NCBI GenBank assembly: GCA_964035015.1
Contig: OZ036007.1
Span: forward strand, 2,662,791-2,726,790
Source: Corallium rubrum
Lineage: Eukaryota; Cnidaria; Anthozoa; Scleralcyonacea; Coralliidae
Direction of reading: 5' to 3'
DNA length: 64,000 nucleotides
Part shown: positions 62,834 to 64,000 of the stretch, in pieces
How positions within the stretch are numbered: the stretch's first letter is position 1
Layout of the letters: each line of letters begins with the position of its first letter
Position numbers and translations under genes: made by a program
The notes under the pieces: model-generated
The model's input: the letters and a program-made list of their open reading frames with translations, nothing else
Told to the model about the DNA's origin: nothing
Databases searched by the model: none

Positions 62834-63556
62834 GGATGCACGAGAAATGCCCCAATGGGTATAAATCAACATATTTTGTGTCTTCAGGCGATTTTCTGTA
62901 ATCATTTGCCTCAACGCCAATGGCGATATAGTGTCAATCACTGACCAACATGCTTCAATGGACAAGTTGATTTTGATTTGCTTGTTGACCAACAAACAAC
63001 ACATATGGTATAGGTAAATTAACGACAATTAACCCCTCGCGTGAAATTAGACCATTCTCAACAGCATTCGTGAAAATCTCGTTGCAATAAGTTGTAAATT
63101 GTTAACGAGTTCTACTCGAGAACTGAAATGGCTTATGTTATGTATATAGTTAAAAACGCTGATATAAAACTCATTAAGAAGCACTGCCTTGCTCGAGACT
63201 GGCTACTGAAAACGTTCATGGGTTTGAATTTGATGAATTATATATATTTCCGCAAGCAAGGAAAGACATGTGCATTAATTGCATGTTCTTACCGAAATCA
63301 CGAAATGTACATTATGTGACTGTAAAATATTCATGCAGTTAGAAAATATATTTGATTTATTTTTAATAAATTTTTAATAAAAAAAGGGTTTTTCAAAAGA
63401 AAAGATATTAATCTGTAAAATTATTCTCATAGTATAATTTAGAAATAGAATCTATAACTTACGTACATTATGCATTGTTTCCATCCAGTTCTTGTTTGAC
63501 AGCCATAGGATTGTGACATACAGTATAGTTGTAAGAATGTCTCCTTTTGATTTAAC

Positions 63557-63557
<1 letters not shown>
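62061..63557. other. Intergenic with short repeats
   Basis: CAAA-type repeats at about 62,100-62,160 and a 27-bp TA run at 62,807-62,833. A 162-codon minus-strand frame (62,540-63,028) passes through the TA run and has no recognisable domain. Confidence 0.4.

Positions 63558-63646
<89 letters not shown>
63558..63646. repeat. (TA)n array, about 89 bp
   Basis: Uninterrupted alternating TA. Confidence 0.96.
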
Positions 63647-63649
<3 letters not shown>

Positions 63650-63944
63650 CAGGTCTACAGCACAACCTGCAAAGAAAAGCGTGGCTGCTCAATAATCTTA
63701 CAAAACAAAGCAAGAAGTCAAAACAAAAAAAGATGAAGCGTAAAAAAAATATGATAAAATGTGATAAGTCAACAATAAATTGACAATGAAAAAAAAATAA
63801 AGATTTTGGATCGATGTATAATAATAGCATATATATATATATACTGCCGTTGTTTCGTTAATTTCGTGTGGTCGTACAGCATATACAAACGCTATATTGC
63901 GTATACACACAAAACTATGAATTTGCAAGCTTAGATCCGAGCCT

Positions 63945-64000
63945 TATAGTTGCTCAATAGTTAGAGCCACTGTAATCCTTTATACAGTCATTTGGAACTC
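63945..64000 (+). mobile_element. Possible SINE head cut by the window end
   Basis: TTGCTCAATAGTTAGAGCCA resembles the A-box region of the SINE copies at 3,250 and 49,155. The diagnostic B box lies at or beyond the window end, so this is tentative. Confidence 0.35.

Noticed and set aside
62540..63028. 162-codon minus-strand frame
   Set aside because: It passes through a TA microsatellite (Tyr-Ile repeats) and has no domain.

Overview
The window is 64 kb of AT-rich, intron-bearing, repeat-dense animal DNA. The two genes are a cnidarian-grade NK1/NKX1 and an HMX/NK5 homeobox gene. Several fold-back elements resemble ones I associate with stony corals and sea anemones, for example TTAA-bounded ends beginning AACCCTTTC and GATCGTTTTCA-ended elements. 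I infer an anthozoan cnidarian, probably a hexacoral. That placement rests on recognition, not on a search.

Layout. 0-18.9 kb is repeat country: microsatellites, a 25-bp array, a 1.5-kb long-inverted-repeat element inside a 17-bp minisatellite, a 350-bp purine tract, a 3.4-kb divergent satellite and several fold-back elements. 18.9-23.2 kb is repeat-poor and probably holds the control region of the first gene. 23,263-24,721 is the NKX1-type gene (two exons, + strand, 268 aa). 25.3-29.6 kb is repeat-poor intergenic DNA. 29.6-51.9 kb is a second repeat block: TA arrays, nested inverted-repeat elements, tRNA-derived SINEs, remnants of a non-LTR retrotransposon and of a possible Penelope-like element, and two tandem arrays. 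52-55.9 kb is repeat-poor upstream DNA of the second gene. 56,168-57,068 is the HMX-type gene (two exons, + strand, 240 aa). 57.7-64 kb has no gene I can support and ends in simple repeats.

The two genes lie about 31 kb apart in the same orientation with no supported gene between them. Each has an EH1-type repressor motif in exon 1, one phase-1 intron and a homeodomain in exon 2, so both should be DNA-binding repressors of the NK class. The same pair is linked in vertebrates (NKX1-2 with HMX2/HMX3; NKX1-1 with HMX1), so the window looks like a surviving piece of the ancestral NK cluster.

The best candidate for something undescribed is a roughly 195-bp inverted-dimer element present twice (34,509-34,703 and 47,544-47,737). 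Each copy has a clean 12-13-bp target duplication, and its hairpin carries most of a hammerhead-ribozyme core. A related hairpin lies at 36,171-36,215.
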